Part shown: positions 9,404-17,277 of the stretch, one piece after another
Layout of the letters: each line of letters begins with the position of its first letter
Numbering within the stretch: the first letter of the stretch is position 1
DNA from: an uncultured Flavobacteriales bacterium
Lineage (GTDB): Bacteria; Bacteroidota; Bacteroidia; Flavobacteriales; Flavobacteriaceae
DNA length: 64,000 nt
Direction: 5' to 3'
NCBI GenBank assembly: GCA_913009535.1
Contig: CAJVXR010000001.1
Coordinates: 1 to 64,000 of the forward strand
Program-made: the position numbers and the translations under genes
The notes under the pieces: model-generated
Database searches by the model: none
Told to the model about the DNA's origin: nothing
The model's input: the letters and a program-made list of their open reading frames with translations, nothing else

Positions 9404-12040
9404 TTATAGTTGTTTATCTCTTTGACGTCTTTTATCATATTTAATATCACTTAGCATTCCAGATTTTATACCAACAAAGAAATTCCATTGAGAGTTTGAG
9501 CTAAATGGTATCCAGCTAAAATTCATCCTCCAACTTAGTAAATCTCTCTCAAATCGAAGTTGAGTATATGTTATTCCATTATTTTTTAAGTCATAACCCG
9601 AAGAGGCACCAACACTCCATTTTGGTGAGATATCTAAATCTCCAGAAAACATTAAAGAATGTGATGATATTTCCTTTTGATTTCTACTATTATTATAGTT
9701 TACCGCATAGGCTATTCTAAGACTCCACGGAATGGTGTAATTAAACAGTTCGCTAGCAACTTCTTCTTTTTCAGATTCATTATCCATAAATGAACTATCT
9801 GCAAAATCTAAAGACTGTCCAAATAAATCATCATCTCTACCGCCACTTCTAAGTGATTCATCGACTGACTTACTATTTTCGTTTGATTTATTTTTATCTA
9901 ATTTATTTGAGAGTGAGTAATTAAAGGTTAAATTTGCACTTGTTAACCTGAACAAATTTCCATTTGTATTTATATTAAACTCATTAATTTTATTATTATT
10001 TTTATCTAGTGCATAAGGATCTAGTGTTGCCCCAAAATTCACACTCATTTTATTGTCAAATAGCTGAGTACCACCAGAAAGCCTGACTGGACTCAAATTA
10101 AGTGAATCACTGGCCATATTATATGATGTTTGAAAATTTAAATTATTTAAAATAGTTACTTTTTTAGCTTCAGTATTTGTGCTATCCCTGTCTGTAACTT
10201 TTGCTTCTACATTATTGCTAACGGACAGACCAATAGAACTAGAAAAATTATTGTTTGGTGTTCCAAATATAGATCCTTCGAACCTAGTATATTCCAACTC
10301 TGAAGTAGTTAAGCCATCAGCATCAATTACTTCATAAGTTTCATAATAATCATTAAATGCCGGGTTAATACTATAGCTAATTGAAGGTCTCATCACATGT
10401 CTAATAGCTTGAATTTTTTTTTCTTCACCAAAGTCATACATTCCATAAACAGTAGTTCCTATGCTTGAAGAAAAATTATATGTTCTAAACGAATCAAAGC
10501 CCTTTAATTCTTGAGTAATTACTTCATTACTTTCATTATCAAAAGATTTTGATATTGTATTAAATGTCCAATTTTCCTTATAATTAGCACTAGTAGAAAG
10601 ACTTAGGTATTTAAATAACTTAAAATTAGTACTTAAAGGGATAGAGTGCTGAAAACCAGATCTAGCTGATTCAAACATTTCTTTTTTGAAAAACAATGAG
10701 TCAGTTGTTTGTATTCTGTTTTCACCTCTTACATTGTATTGTAAATTGATATTCTGAATAATTCCTTTTTTTGTACCAACCTTTGGTGCAAAAGGAAAGA
10801 CTCTACTAACACTGCCTTGAAAGGTTGGTAATGTCATATTAATAACTTGGGTATTAGTGTTTTGTGAATGTGTTGCAGTCAGGCTCATATTAACTTGTGG
10901 CTCACCGACAAATGTTTTTGAATAAGAGACAGAGGATGACAAAGTATTATTCAAAAAACTTGATGCATTTAATTGATTAATAGATTGCTGAAAGTATTTA
11001 CTACTTCCAAGATTAACAGATGCAGAAAAACGAGAAGTTGGATTAGATTTAGCATCTTGGTTGTGTGACCACCTTAAATTATAAATAGAGCTCTTAGAAT
11101 AATCTGGAAAACCTCTTTCACTTTTTATTAAATTCTCATATCGAAAGCTTAAGTTCCCTCTAAACTTATACCTGTAAGCATAATTATTTTCTAATCTAAA
11201 ACCATAACTTCCATTTGTGTAATAATCTCCAAGAATTGCTAAATCTACATAATCACTTATAGCTAAGTAATAACCTCCGTTTTGTAGAAAATAACCCCTG
11301 TCATTTTGTTCACCAAAAGAAGGGAAAATCACTCCAGATGTTCTTTTTTTTGTTAGTGGAAAATAACCAAATGGCAAACCTATAGGAGTAGGTACATCTG
11401 CTATATACATATTGGTAAAGCCAGTTATAATTTTCTTACCTGGAACAACTTTTGCATTACGTAATAAAAAATAGTATTCAGGGTTCTCTAAATCATCAGA
11501 AGTTGTAAACCTTGCTCTGTCCATGAAATAAACTGAATCATTTTGCTTTTTTGTTTTTTCAGAAATAATATTCATTCCTGACTGTTCTGTTTTTGAATTA
11601 AATATCAAGGCTTTCTTACTATCTAAATTAAATCGAATAGAATCTGGTTCAATAATATCATTTCCTTGTTTAAATATTGGAGACTGACTTAAAGTTCCAC
11701 TAGAATCTTTTATGCGACCAGCATAAATTTCATTTTTCGAATAATCAATTACAATTTTACCAGATGTAATTTCCATGTCGCCATATACCAATTTTGCATT
11801 ATTATATAACGTTATTTTTTTTGTGCCAGGATTTATGGAAACGGTGTCTTTTGCATTATAAGTAGCACCACTATTAAAAAAGTTTTTTTTATTTTGAGTA
11901 GAATCTAAAACAGTACTATCTTGTTTTATTTCATTGATTATTGGGGTAACAATTGTATCAGAAACTTGTGCAATACAAGGGGTGTTTATAAACATTGTAT
12001 AACTTAAAACGAAAATTATATTTAGAATGTGATTGTGCAA
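9404..12040 (-). CDS. lptD: LPS-assembly protein LptD, Bacteroidota type
   Basis: 878 residues. After a secretion signal ending near the A-Q of CIAQ (about residue 25), residues 80-200 form the OstA/LptA-like jellyroll (strands such as YGDMEITSGKIVIDYSK and the PTPIGLPFGYFPL loop), and the rest is a beta-barrel rich in alternating aromatic strands. LptD with LptE inserts lipopolysaccharide into the outer leaflet. The start is TTG: a stop lies just upstream in frame, the first ATG is at residue 16 inside the hydrophobic signal, and only the TTG start leaves a full signal peptide. The window also holds lipid A genes, consistent with an LPS-bearing envelope. It diverges from the amidase gene. 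Confidence 0.88.
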   Translation of the reverse strand: MHNHILNIIFVLSYTMFINTPCIAQVSDTIVTPIINEIKQDSTVLDSTQNKKNFFNSGATYNAKDTVSINPGTKKITLYNNAKLVYGDMEITSGKIVIDYSKNEIYAGRIKDSSGTLSQSPIFKQGNDIIEPDSIRFNLDSKKALIFNSKTEQSGMNIISEKTKKQNDSVYFMDRARFTTSDDLENPEYYFLLRNAKVVPGKKIITGFTNMYIADVPTPIGLPFGYFPLTKKRTSGVIFPSFGEQNDRGYFLQNGGYYLAISDYVDLAILGDYYTNGSYGFRLENNYAYRYKFRGNLSFRYENLIKSERGFPDYSKSSIYNLRWSHNQDAKSNPTSRFSASVNLGSSKYFQQSINQLNASSFLNNTLSSSVSYSKTFVGEPQVNMSLTATHSQNTNTQVINMTLPTFQGSVSRVFPFAPKVGTKKGIIQNINLQYNVRGENRIQTTDSLFFKKEMFESARSGFQHSIPLSTNFKLFKYLSLSTSANYKENWTFNTISKSFDNESNEVITQELKGFDSFRTYNFSSSIGTTVYGMYDFGEEKKIQAIRHVMRPSISYSINPAFNDYYETYEVIDADGLTTSELEYTRFEGSIFGTPNNNFSSSIGLSVSNNVEAKVTDRDSTNTEAKKVTILNNLNFQTSYNMASDSLNLSPVRLSGGTQLFDNKMSVNFGATLDPYALDKNNNKINEFNINTNGNLFRLTSANLTFNYSLSNKLDKNKSNENSKSVDESLRSGGRDDDLFGQSLDFADSSFMDNESEKEEVASELFNYTIPWSLRIAYAVNYNNSRNQKEISSHSLMFSGDLDISPKWSVGASSGYDLKNNGITYTQLRFERDLLSWRMNFSWIPFSSNSQWNFFVGIKSGMLSDIKYDKRRQRDKQL

Positions 12041-12051
12041 TGTTTATAATG

Positions 12052-12059
12052 TATTTTTG
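12052..12059 (+). promoter_or_regulatory. possible -7 promoter element for the amidase operon
   Basis: TATTTTTG matches TAnnTTTG, with a TTG at 12033-12035 spaced 16 bases upstream, one short of the usual range. Predicted transcription would begin about 65 bases before the amidase ATG at 12132. Confidence 0.35.
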
Positions 12060-12131
12060 ATATGTAATTATATCATATATATAATTGATAAAGTTACGTA
12101 TATTTTTATCAAAAAATTAATATATAAAAAT

Positions 12132-13208
12132 ATGTATCACTCATATACTTTTATAAGTCTTTTTAACCCTACTTTAACAAAATACCTACTTTTTGCAATT
12201 CTTTTGCTTAATGTAAATAATTTTTATTCACAAGAAAAGTTCAAAATTGTAATTGATGCTGGTCATGGTGGCAAAGATCCTGGTAGGCCTACAAAATTTG
12301 GTTTTACAGAAAAAGAAATTGCCTTAAAAATCACATTAAATTTAGGGGGTTTACTTGAAAAAGATGATTCTAATGAGGTTATATATACAAGAAAAAAAGA
12401 TATTTTTTTAAAATTAAGAGAGAGAGCAGCGATTGCTAATAATGCGGATGCAGATTTATTCATCTCAATTCATTGTAATTCTTTTCATGATACAAATGTG
12501 TACGGGTCAGAAACTTATGTTTTAGGAATGCACGCAAATGAAAGAAATTTTAATATAGCTAAGCAAGAAAATGAAGTTATTTTTTTGGAAGAAGATTTTG
12601 AGATTGAATATGATGATTATAATCCTAATTCACCTGAAAATTTAATTGGTCTAACATTAATGCAAGAAGATTATTTAGATCAAAGTATTTTACTTGCCAA
12701 TAATATTCAAAATAATTTTAAAAATAATTTAAAACTAAAAAATAGAGGGGTTAAGCAATCAGGTTTTTGGGTACTTCACAATACCTATATGCCAAGTGTA
12801 TTAATTGAGGCAGGGTTTATTAGTAACCCTAAAGAAGGTGCTTATTTAAACACTTCAAAAGCACAAAAAGATATTGCACAAAACATATATACTGCAATAG
12901 TTGATTATAAAAAAGCATTTATTACTGACAATATAATTTCTGGTCTAGAATACGTTAACTCAAACATTACTTATAAAGTTCAAATAGCGGCAAGTAAAAA
13001 CAAAATTCAACTTAAATCATATAATTTTAAAGGTCTTAGAGATGTTTCTAGATTAAAATCTGGTAAATTTTACAAGTATTATTATAGTACTTCATCAAAT
13101 CTTGTTCAGATAACAAAGAAACGTGATTATGCAATATCTAAGGGTTTTGATAACGCTTATGTTGTCGGTTTTGAAAACGGAATACAGATAGATTTAGATA
13201 AACAGTAA
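12132..13208 (+). CDS. N-acetylmuramoyl-L-alanine amidase (Amidase_3)
   Basis: A 358-residue exported zinc amidase that cleaves the bond between MurNAc and L-Ala in murein. The ATG at 12132 is chosen because it gives a clean signal peptide (hydrophobic stretch about 16-30, then SQEKF). A longer frame back to a TTG at 12033 would overlap lptD and put a spurious stretch in front of the signal. Zinc and catalytic residues are H45 (DAGHGGKDPG), E60, H114 (SIHCNS) and E226 (IEAGFISN). About 110 residues follow the catalytic domain and may contact the wall or another envelope protein. It precedes mlaD by 67 bases. Confidence 0.93.
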   Translation: MYHSYTFISLFNPTLTKYLLFAILLLNVNNFYSQEKFKIVIDAGHGGKDPGRPTKFGFTEKEIALKITLNLGGLLEKDDSNEVIYTRKKDIFLKLRERAAIANNADADLFISIHCNSFHDTNVYGSETYVLGMHANERNFNIAKQENEVIFLEEDFEIEYDDYNPNSPENLIGLTLMQEDYLDQSILLANNIQNNFKNNLKLKNRGVKQSGFWVLHNTYMPSVLIEAGFISNPKEGAYLNTSKAQKDIAQNIYTAIVDYKKAFITDNIISGLEYVNSNITYKVQIAASKNKIQLKSYNFKGLRDVSRLKSGKFYKYYYSTSSNLVQITKKRDYAISKGFDNAYVVGFENGIQIDLDKQ

Positions 13209-13275
13209 ATATTTTAAATTTAAAAAAAAATCTATTGAATTATTTATTAATTTAGATAACTAATACAAAAACAAT

Positions 13276-14205
13276 TTGAAAATAACCAAAGAAATAAAAA
13301 CTGGATTACTAATGATCACTGGATTATTAATGACAGTATTTTCATTTAATTATCTTAAAGGAATAAATCTTTTAGATAAATCAAGAACTTTCATTGTAGT
13401 TTATGACAATGTAGAAGGACTAACCCCCTCAAATCCAGTCACTATAAACGGTTATAAAATCGGTAAAGTTCAGAAGATTAATTTTAGTGATGACGGATCT
13501 AATAAACTTGAAATTATACTGTTAATTGATAATGAAGTAGAATTCTCTAAAAGCAGTAAGGCTGAGTTATATGAAACAGGTTTAATCGGAGGTAAAGCAA
13601 TTGCTATTATTCCGAGCTATACAGACAAATCTATTGCATTAGATGGAGATTATTTAATCGGAACAATTAAGCCTGGATTTACAGAACTAGTCAATCAACG
13701 ATTATCTCCATTACAAGAAAAGTTAGAAAGTGCAATTCAAAACGCTGATGAAGTTATGTTAACGATTAACAGAGTTTTAGATGAAAATACTAAAAACTCG
13801 CTACAAAAAAGTATTAGTAATTTTGAAAAAATTTCATCAACTCTAAACGAGGCAACTGAAAACATTAATTCACTTATATCAAACAATTCAAGTTCTATTG
13901 ATAAAACCCTAAAAAACATAGAATTAACTTCTGAGAAACTGAATGTAATAACAGAAAACATTTCTGATGCTAATATTAAAGAATTAATAAACAACATCAA
14001 TATTACGGTTACTGATTTTAATTCAATAATAACTAAAGCAAATAATGGTGAAGGAAGTATTTCGAAATTTTTAGATAATGATGCTGTTTTTAATAACTTA
14101 GAAAAGGCAACTTCAGAGCTAGAGATTTTAATTAATGATATCAAATCTAACCCTGATAGGTACGTTCATTTTTCAATTTTTGGAAAAAAATCTAAAAAGA
14201 ATTAA
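13276..14205 (+). CDS. mlaD: MlaD/MCE-domain lipid-transport protein
   Basis: A 309-residue protein with one N-terminal membrane helix (about 10-27), an MCE domain (about 37-115, with VYDNVEGLTPSNPVTING and GLIGGKAIAI) and a long C-terminal Ser/Asn-rich coiled coil (about 145-290). MCE proteins form hexameric tunnels carrying phospholipids between inner and outer membranes. The start is TTG: the peptide from it, MKITKEIKTG, has the charged-then-hydrophobic form normal for the family, while the next ATG (residue 12) falls inside the helix. No mlaE or mlaF permease/ATPase genes are nearby. Context with amidase, lptD and Fe-S genes is envelope-related. Confidence 0.85.
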   Translation: MKITKEIKTGLLMITGLLMTVFSFNYLKGINLLDKSRTFIVVYDNVEGLTPSNPVTINGYKIGKVQKINFSDDGSNKLEIILLIDNEVEFSKSSKAELYETGLIGGKAIAIIPSYTDKSIALDGDYLIGTIKPGFTELVNQRLSPLQEKLESAIQNADEVMLTINRVLDENTKNSLQKSISNFEKISSTLNEATENINSLISNNSSSIDKTLKNIELTSEKLNVITENISDANIKELINNINITVTDFNSIITKANNGEGSISKFLDNDAVFNNLEKATSELEILINDIKSNPDRYVHFSIFGKKSKKN

Positions 14206-14214
14206 CTATAATAT

Positions 14215-15516
14215 ATGCTACAGTATTTACCAAACATCATTTTTATTGGAGTTTTATTCTTAGGTATATTTTTTTTCGCAAGAAACCTGAGTCGTCTTTA
14301 TAGAAATATTAATTTCGGAAAGAATATTGATGTTCAGTCAGACACAAAGCAAAGGTTTCTAAACATGTGTAAGATTGCTCTAGGTCAGGGTAAACTTATT
14401 AAACGTCCTGTTTCAGGTATACTGCATGTTATAGTCTATGTAGGCTTTATAATCATTAATATCGAGCTTTTAGAAATTGTGTTAGATGGTATTTTAGGTA
14501 CACATAGGATATTCTCAGATTACTTGGGGGAATTATACGGATATTTAATCTCTACATTCGAACTATTGGCATTTTTAGTTGTTGTGGCAGTTACTATTTT
14601 TTGGCTCAGAAGAAATATAATTAATATTAAAAGATTTTTCGGAGATAACATGAAGGGTTGGCCTAAGAATGATGCTAATATTATACTTTATTTTGAAATA
14701 GTTTTAATGGCTTTGTTTATTACTATGAATGCTACAGATATAAATTTTCAAGCTTTAAATTCTGGAAATTTAATTAGTGGTTATGTAGCAGTTCTATTTG
14801 ATGGTTTTTCTAATGAATCATTACATATTATTGAAAGAGCATGTTGGTGGGCTCACATTATAGGTATACTTATTTTTATGAATTATTTATATTTCTCTAA
14901 ACATTTACATATTCTATTAGCTTTTCCTAATACATATTATGCAAAAGTTAATAACCTTGGAGAAATTGACAATTTAAATACCGTAACTAACGAAGTTAAA
15001 TTAATGATGGATCCAGATATGGCATTTTCCAATGAGACTACAGAATCTGAAGAAATTGAAAAGTTTGGCGCTTCTGATGTTATGGATTTAAATAAATTGC
15101 AACTATTAAACGCATATTCATGTACGGAATGTGGAAGGTGTACTAGTGTATGCCCTGCTAATATTACAGGTAAAAAACTTTCCCCAAGGAAAATCATGAT
15201 GGATACAAGAGATCGAATTGAAGAGGTCGGGAGAAATTTAGATTTAAATAATGGGGTTTTTGTTGATGATGAAAAATCTCTGCTAAACGATTATATAACC
15301 AAAGAGGAATTATGGGCTTGTACATCATGCAATGCCTGTGTTCAGGAATGTCCTATAAGTATAGATCCTTTATCTATTATATTAGATATGAGAAGGTATT
15401 TAGTGATGGAAGAGTCTTCAGCTCCTTTAGAGTTAAATAACATGATGTCTAATATCGAAAACAATGGAGCTCCTTGGCCTTATAATCAAATGGATAGATT
15501 AAACTGGAAAGAATGA
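14215..15516 (+). CDS. membrane cytochrome b-like/ferredoxin fusion, heterodisulfide-reductase HdrC-type subunit
   Basis: 433 residues in two parts. Residues 1-240 hold about five membrane helices with histidines in helical contexts (GILHVIVYVG; WWAHIIGILIF; KHLHILLAF), resembling the NarI/DsrM/HdrE b-type haem domain. The C-terminal cytoplasmic part has two [4Fe-4S] motifs: C303-x2-C306-x2-C309-x3-C313-P and C369-x2-C372-x2-C375-x3-C379-P. This is the architecture of membrane electron-transfer subunits that pass electrons between quinones and an HdrB-like partner, which is encoded at 15981. The physiological donor and acceptor cannot be told from sequence. It follows mlaD by 9 bases. Confidence 0.85.
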   Translation: MLQYLPNIIFIGVLFLGIFFFARNLSRLYRNINFGKNIDVQSDTKQRFLNMCKIALGQGKLIKRPVSGILHVIVYVGFIIINIELLEIVLDGILGTHRIFSDYLGELYGYLISTFELLAFLVVVAVTIFWLRRNIINIKRFFGDNMKGWPKNDANIILYFEIVLMALFITMNATDINFQALNSGNLISGYVAVLFDGFSNESLHIIERACWWAHIIGILIFMNYLYFSKHLHILLAFPNTYYAKVNNLGEIDNLNTVTNEVKLMMDPDMAFSNETTESEEIEKFGASDVMDLNKLQLLNAYSCTECGRCTSVCPANITGKKLSPRKIMMDTRDRIEEVGRNLDLNNGVFVDDEKSLLNDYITKEELWACTSCNACVQECPISIDPLSIILDMRRYLVMEESSAPLELNNMMSNIENNGAPWPYNQMDRLNWKE

Positions 15517-15534
15517 ATTAAATAAATAAACAGA

Positions 15535-15975
15535 ATGAAAAGAGAAGAGATAGATAAAATACTTCATGATAAAGTTGAAGCAGGAGAGAAGGTTAGTCCA
15601 ATTTTACCAAAGGGTGTAAAAAACTATTTAATTGATATTGATGGTACTATTACTGATGATATCCCCAATGAAGAACCTGAAAGAATGGCAACTTGCGAGC
15701 CATTTCATGATGCACTTGAAACTTGTAATAAATGGTATGACGATGGGCATATGATCTGTTTTTTTACTTCTAGAATTGAAGAAAATAGAGATGTTACCGA
15801 AAAGTGGCTAAATAAGCATGGTTTTAAGTATCACTCCTTATTAATGGGGAAACCCAGGGGAGGAAACTACCATTGGATAGATAATCATTTAGTCAGGGCT
15901 ACAAGATATAAAGGTAAGTTCACAGATTTAGTAGAAAAGAAAGTTAAAGTTCAAGTTTTTGATGACGAAATATAA
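15535..15975 (+). CDS. HAD-superfamily small hydrolase in the Fe-S operon
   Basis: A 146-residue protein. The HAD nucleophile motif DIDGT is at 34-38 (D34 and D36), followed by a motif-II-like FFTSR and a late acidic WIDNH, so a phosphatase-type core with little or no cap seems likely. The substrate is unknown. From memory, flavobacterial homologues are often labelled phosphoheptose isomerase; nothing in the sequence (no SIS domain) supports that. It lies 18 bases after the Hdr-like membrane gene and 5 before the CCG-domain gene, implying a role tied to that module. Confidence 0.75.
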   Translation: MKREEIDKILHDKVEAGEKVSPILPKGVKNYLIDIDGTITDDIPNEEPERMATCEPFHDALETCNKWYDDGHMICFFTSRIEENRDVTEKWLNKHGFKYHSLLMGKPRGGNYHWIDNHLVRATRYKGKFTDLVEKKVKVQVFDDEI

Positions 15976-15980
15976 TTAAT

Positions 15981-16772
15981 ATGGGAAATAATTTAGAGGT
16001 TAAAACTATGGCTGAATACGCCGCAGAAGGTAAACAACCGGAAGTTTTGTTCTGGGTAGGTTGTGCTGGTAGTTTTGATGATCGAGCTAAAAAAATCACT
16101 AAAGCTTTTGTTAAAATATTAAATTCAATAAATATTGAATTTGCAGTTCTAGGAACAGAAGAATCTTGCACAGGGGACCCTGCTAAAAGATCTGGAAATG
16201 AATTTTTATTTCAGATGCAGGCAATGACAAATATTGAAGTTCTAAATTCATATAGTATTAAAACTATTGTCACTACTTGTCCACATTGCTTTAACACTAT
16301 AAAAAATGAGTATCCTTCTTTGGGTGGTGATTATAAGGTATTACATCACACACAGTTTTTAAATAATTTATTAAAAGAAGGACGATTAAAAATTGAAGGT
16401 GGAGAATATAAAGGTAAAAAAATAACATATCATGACCCTTGCTATCTTGGTAGAGCTAATAATGAGTATAATGCACCAAGGGAATTAATAAAAAAATTAG
16501 AGTTAGAGCTAATAGAAATGAAAAGGTGTAAATCTAACGGTTTATGCTGTGGAGCAGGTGGTGCTCAAATGTTCAAAGATGCTGAAAAGGGTAATAAAGA
16601 AATAAATGTCGAAAGAACAGAAGAAGCATTAAACACTAAAACTAGTATTATTGCAGCTGGGTGTCCATTTTGTAATACAATGATTAGTGATGGAGTTAAG
16701 TCTAAAGAAAAAGAAAATGATGTTAAAGTCCTAGACATAGTAGAATTAATAGTAACCGCTCAAGATTTGTAA
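15981..16772 (+). CDS. cysteine-rich CCG-domain Fe-S protein, HdrB-like subunit
   Basis: 263 residues with two cysteine-rich repeats. The first is C28, C63 in ESCTG (degenerate, one Cys of the usual CCG missing) and C100-x2-C103; the second is C154 (HDPCYLGR), C189-C190-G191 and C228-x2-C231. In HdrB, GlcF and LutA such repeats hold unusual Fe-S clusters at the site of substrate or disulfide reduction. It has no membrane segment and probably docks on the 14215 protein. The degenerate first repeat suggests that only the second binds a full cluster. Confidence 0.85.
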   Translation: MGNNLEVKTMAEYAAEGKQPEVLFWVGCAGSFDDRAKKITKAFVKILNSINIEFAVLGTEESCTGDPAKRSGNEFLFQMQAMTNIEVLNSYSIKTIVTTCPHCFNTIKNEYPSLGGDYKVLHHTQFLNNLLKEGRLKIEGGEYKGKKITYHDPCYLGRANNEYNAPRELIKKLELELIEMKRCKSNGLCCGAGGAQMFKDAEKGNKEINVERTEEALNTKTSIIAAGCPFCNTMISDGVKSKEKENDVKVLDIVELIVTAQDL

Positions 16773-16775
16773 AAT

Positions 16776-17258
16776 ATGATTGTTGATTTTGATATAATTA
16801 GTGAAGAATCTAGAGTATGGATATATCAATCAAATAGAACTCTATCTCCTTTAGAGATTATCGAAATTGAAGATAAAATTAAAGATTTTTTAATTTCATG
16901 GACTGCTCACGGAAGTGATCTTCAGGCTAGTTTTTTAATAAAGTACAACAGGTTTATAGTAATTTCATTAAATGAATCATTTAACATAGCTACAGGGTGC
17001 TCGATAGATTCTTCTGTAAGATTCATTCAGGACCTTGAAAAGCTATACGATGTTAGTTTATTAGATAAAATGAATGTCTCTTATAGGCATGGTGAGTTTA
17101 TAGCACACAAACCACTGATTGAGTTCAAGAAAATGATTAAAAACAGGTCAATTTCAAAAAAAACTATTGTCTTCAACAACTTAATTAATAATAAGTCAGA
17201 GTTTTTAAATAATTGGGAAGTGCCAATAGAAGAAAGTTGGCATAATAGATTCTTTTAA
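16776..17258 (+). CDS. conserved flavobacterial protein of unknown function (160 residues)
   Basis: I recognise this as a well-conserved flavobacterial protein, with typical features WIYQSNR (15-21), SWTAHGSDL, TGCSIDSS and the C-terminus ESWHNRFF. From memory it is commonly labelled an ABC transporter ATPase, but there is no Walker A, signature or Walker B motif, so that label is not supported. It appears soluble, with mixed alpha/beta character and a conserved His and Cys that could bind metal. It starts 3 bases after the CCG-domain gene, so it is almost certainly cotranslated with the Fe-S module; a chaperone or accessory role there is speculation. Confidence 0.8.
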   Translation: MIVDFDIISEESRVWIYQSNRTLSPLEIIEIEDKIKDFLISWTAHGSDLQASFLIKYNRFIVISLNESFNIATGCSIDSSVRFIQDLEKLYDVSLLDKMNVSYRHGEFIAHKPLIEFKKMIKNRSISKKTIVFNNLINNKSEFLNNWEVPIEESWHNRFF

Positions 17259-17277
17259 CATAATCCTAAAGTTAATT

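Noticed and set aside
12033..12131. TTG start giving a longer amidase
   Set aside because: It would overlap lptD and place an unconserved stretch before a good signal peptide that starts at ATG 12132.
13737..14144. 135-residue open frame opposite the mlaD coiled coil
   Set aside because: It arises from the biased composition of the coiled coil on the other strand.
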